Shown one piece after another: positions 7,677 to 9,537 of a stretch of 9,537 bases of DNA. This DNA is from Gemmatimonadota bacterium. GTDB lineage: Bacteria > ARS69. The stretch covers positions 1 through 9,537 of the forward strand of contig BQJX01000065.1 of the NCBI GenBank assembly GCA_021604925.1. The letters run 5' to 3'. The notes under the pieces are model-generated. The model did no database searches. It saw only the letters and a list, made by a program, of their open reading frames with translations, and had not been told where the DNA came from. The first letter of the stretch is position 1, and every line of letters begins with the position of its first letter. The position numbers and the translations under genes were made by a program.

Positions 7677-8599
7677 GGCGATTCGGCCTCTTCCGCCTTC
7701 CTGACCAGGGCCAGAGCCACCCGCCCCACCTGCCCCAGGGACTCGGCCGAGCAGTGCTCCACATCGTCGGCCGTGGTGTGCCAGCGCGGATCCTCGAAGT
7801 CGATGATGTCGACGGCCGGAATCCCGGCCTCCAGGAATGCCACGTGGTCATCCCACACCGGGCGGCCGGTCGAGTCCGTGAACGCGGTCGCCCCCACCTC
7901 GGCCGCCACGGCCCAGATCGCCGACACCAGTCGCGGCGCGGCCGCCACCGAGTTGCCCTCCCGCAGGAGGCGCATCCCGTCGCGACCCACCATGTCCAGA
8001 ATCACGGCGTAGGCCGGCCGGTACGACGGGTTCCGCCGCACGAACTCCTGCGACCCCAGCGCCCACGTGTCCGGCTCGCCCTCGCGGCCGCAGTCCTCCG
8101 CGTCGAACAGCACCAGATCGACGCCGATTCCCGGAGGCCGTTCCGCGAACCGCGTGGCCATCTCCAGCAGCACCGCCACTCCGGACGCGCCGTCGTTCGC
8201 GCCCAGGACCGGCTCCCGCCGGCGGGCCGGATCCTCGTCCTGATCCGCGAAGGGCCGACTGTCCCAGTGCGCGCCAAAGAGAATGCGCCGCGGCGACTCG
8301 GGCCGGAACGTGGCCACCACGTTGTGGAACGTGACGGACGACGAGTCCAGCGGGCAGACCCCGTCGAACGACTCCACGACCACGCGATCCGCCGTGGTCT
8401 CCAGATGGGACCGGAAGTACGCCAACGCGTTCGCGTGCGCCTGGCTGCCGGGGACGCGCGGACCCATCTCCACTTGATCGAGAAGGTGCTGCCACGCCGC
8501 CGCCTCGTCGAACTCGCGGCTCCCGGACCCGCAGCCGATCGCGAGCCCCAGGCAGGCCGCCGCTACCGCGGCCACCGCCGCCCGCCGCGTGATGTTCAT
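7673..8599 (-). CDS. M28-family glutaminyl-peptide cyclotransferase-like lipoprotein
   Basis: This 308-residue predicted lipoprotein carries an N-terminal signal (MNITRR, an Ala-rich hydrophobic core, lipobox LAIGC with Cys23). The mature part is a Zn-dependent M28 domain most like glutaminyl cyclases, which convert N-terminal Gln to pyroglutamate. Matches to the glutaminyl-cyclase pattern in order: AHWDSR (His111, Asp113), GANDGASG (Zn-ligand Asp136), LFDAEDCG (catalytic Glu168/Asp169; human QC has GEE), TWALGSQEF, ILDMVG (Asp202, equivalent to the LLDLIG aspartate), WDDHVAFLEAGIPAVDII (Asp250-His252) and RWHTTADD (Trp273-His274, the W-H-T of QC). An M28 aminopeptidase remains an alternative, because the two activities share the fold. 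It should sit on a membrane facing the periplasm. Its ATG overlaps the stop of the sprA-like gene (TGATG), and no Shine-Dalgarno is obvious, so it is probably translationally coupled to that gene. Confidence 0.85.
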   Translation of the reverse strand: MNITRRAAVAAVAAACLGLAIGCGSGSREFDEAAAWQHLLDQVEMGPRVPGSQAHANALAYFRSHLETTADRVVVESFDGVCPLDSSSVTFHNVVATFRPESPRRILFGAHWDSRPFADQDEDPARRREPVLGANDGASGVAVLLEMATRFAERPPGIGVDLVLFDAEDCGREGEPDTWALGSQEFVRRNPSYRPAYAVILDMVGRDGMRLLREGNSVAAAPRLVSAIWAVAAEVGATAFTDSTGRPVWDDHVAFLEAGIPAVDIIDFEDPRWHTTADDVEHCSAESLGQVGRVALALVRKAEEAESP

Positions 8600-9537
8600 C
8601 AGAACTTGATCAGCGCTTCGAGGGCCACGCTGACCACCGTTTCGGTGCGATCCAACTGCAGATCCTTCGACTTGCCGTAGCTGATGTCCAGGCTGCCCTG
8701 GACCTTGCGCGAGAAGTTGTAGGTGGCACGCGGCTTCACGCTCAGCGTCTTGCGGTGGCTTCGCGTGGTGGTGGTCGTGGCGTTCGACTCCACGGACTTC
8801 TGCTCGGTGCGATCGATGTCGAGATTCAGGGTCAGGTCGCTGCGGAACCGGATCCGCTTGCCGAAGAACGAGAACCCGTTCGGCGCCGAGAAGCCGTAGC
8901 GACCGGTGAGTCGATACCCGGACGAGGTGGCCTCGGTCCGGGACGAGGAGAAGTCCGTGATCGACTCGTCGATCCCCTTGGACCGGTTGTGCGCCAGCGT
9001 GGCACTGAGGCCGGATCGGGTGGTGGCCGTCAGCGAGACCAGGGGCGAAAAGTCGACGTCCGTGGCTTCCGTGTCGTACCACGGTCGCCCGGGCTCCAAC
9101 TCCGTCCCGGGGGCGGTGAGCCGGCCGGCGCGATTGACCTGCTTGCGGTACGACGACGACAGCGAGGTCGTCTTGGTCCAGCGTCGGAAGAGCGCCAGGT
9201 TCTCCAGCCCGTCCAGGCTCAGCGACACGTCGGGGAACGTCACGTTGTCGGTCTTGTTGCGCGACCCGTTCTGCGAGCGTCGATTGATGGACCGCTGGTA
9301 GGCCACGCTCATGAACAGCGCCGAAGCCGGCTGGAACGAGGTGTCCAGGCGCGAGTCGTAGGTGTTGGTGGAGTTGTCCTCGATCAGGTTCGCTCCCGAC
9401 CGCGGCACGATGAGCCCCAGGTCCAGGCTCGACAGGCCGAACTGGTACAGGTAACCGGGTCGGTCCCGGACGCGGCTGAACCGCGAGGATCGCCGATCGG
9501 TGTAGGTGTAGCGAATGTCCCCGAACATATGGGTCAA
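8599..9537 (-). CDS. SprA-like outer-membrane beta-barrel protein, C-terminal part (5' end beyond window)
   Basis: Only the last 312 residues are visible; the reading frame enters at the right edge and the true start lies outside. The sequence is rich in Ser, Thr, Arg and Asp, with alternating polar/hydrophobic strands, no predicted helices, and a terminal ALIKF-stop, the C-terminal Phe typical of BAM-inserted barrels. Segments such as RDRPGYLYQFGLSS near the visible start and FPDVSLSLDGLENLALFRRW followed by SSSYRKQV recall the C-terminal region of SprA, the giant barrel translocon of the type IX secretion system. Because most of the protein is missing, another large outer-membrane barrel cannot be excluded. 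The stop overlaps the start of the QC-like gene by 1 nt, so the two are almost certainly cotranscribed. Confidence 0.55.
   Translation of the reverse strand: MTHMFGDIRYTYTDRRSSRFSRVRDRPGYLYQFGLSSLDLGLIVPRSGANLIEDNSTNTYDSRLDTSFQPASALFMSVAYQRSINRRSQNGSRNKTDNVTFPDVSLSLDGLENLALFRRWTKTTSLSSSYRKQVNRAGRLTAPGTELEPGRPWYDTEATDVDFSPLVSLTATTRSGLSATLAHNRSKGIDESITDFSSSRTEATSSGYRLTGRYGFSAPNGFSFFGKRIRFRSDLTLNLDIDRTEQKSVESNATTTTTRSHRKTLSVKPRATYNFSRKVQGSLDISYGKSKDLQLDRTETVVSVALEALIKF

Noticed and set aside
7376..8680. Plus-strand open frame of about 430 codons opposite the QC-like gene and the rimP leader
   Set aside because: It crosses a promoter region and is Arg/His/Pro-rich, with no recognisable motif. 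It is the codon-phase shadow of the M28 gene.
8600..9082. In-frame upstream extension of the M28 gene into the sprA-like gene
   Set aside because: It would bury the clear lipoprotein signal peptide (MNITRR to LAIGC) in the middle of the protein and overlap the barrel coding sequence by nearly 500 bases.

Overview
This window is a compact, GC-rich (roughly two-thirds G+C by eye) bacterial segment in which all eleven genes lie on the minus strand. Read right to left in the direction of transcription, they are: the C-terminal part of a SprA-like outer-membrane beta-barrel gene, an M28 glutaminyl-cyclase-like lipoprotein gene, a 130-base intergenic region with a promoter and hairpins, and then the nusA-infB translation and transcription operon. 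The operon order is rimP, nusA, ylxR (rnpM), an L7Ae-type ylxQ, infB, ylxP (DUF503), rbfA, nrnA and truB, with truB running off the left edge. From ylxS/rimP through truB this matches the Bacillus subtilis order, with nrnA inserted between rbfA and truB.

The organism cannot be named from sequence alone. High G+C, a SprA-type outer-membrane protein (typical of Bacteroidota and the wider FCB assemblage), a lipoprotein signal sequence and a Phe-terminated beta-barrel together suggest a Gram-negative, high-GC lineage of or near the FCB superphylum, for example Gemmatimonadota or candidate phyla such as Eisenbacteria or Latescibacteria. This is inference.

Region by region: 8599-9537 holds the sprA-like 3' end. 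7673-8599 holds the QC-like lipoprotein, whose ATG overlaps the barrel stop by one base (TGATG). 7543-7672 is the only sizeable non-coding stretch; it has a consensus-like sigma-70 promoter whose -35 overlaps the upstream stop, a bulged hairpin followed by T4, and an inverted repeat touching the rimP start. From 7542 to the left edge the operon is almost gapless: ATGA overlap (rimP/nusA), 3-nt gap (nusA/ylxR), 11-nt overlap (ylxR/ylxQ), 1-nt gap (ylxQ/infB), 9-nt gap (infB/ylxP), 28-nt gap (ylxP/rbfA), GTGA overlap (rbfA/nrnA) and 8-nt overlap (nrnA/truB). Translational coupling is therefore likely throughout.

Functionally the operon joins 30S maturation (RimP, RbfA), transcription elongation and termination (NusA), RNase P modulation (YlxR), a ribosome-associated L7Ae-like protein, translation initiation (IF-2), nanoRNA and pAp turnover (NrnA) and tRNA pseudouridine-55 formation (TruB). 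I see no mobile element, CRISPR array, tRNA, rRNA or defence system, and no convincing new multi-gene system. The points most worth a second look are the sprA/glutaminyl-cyclase pairing, the possible attenuator in the rimP leader, the RbfA acidic repeat tail and the 13-bp tandem duplication at the ylxP stop.
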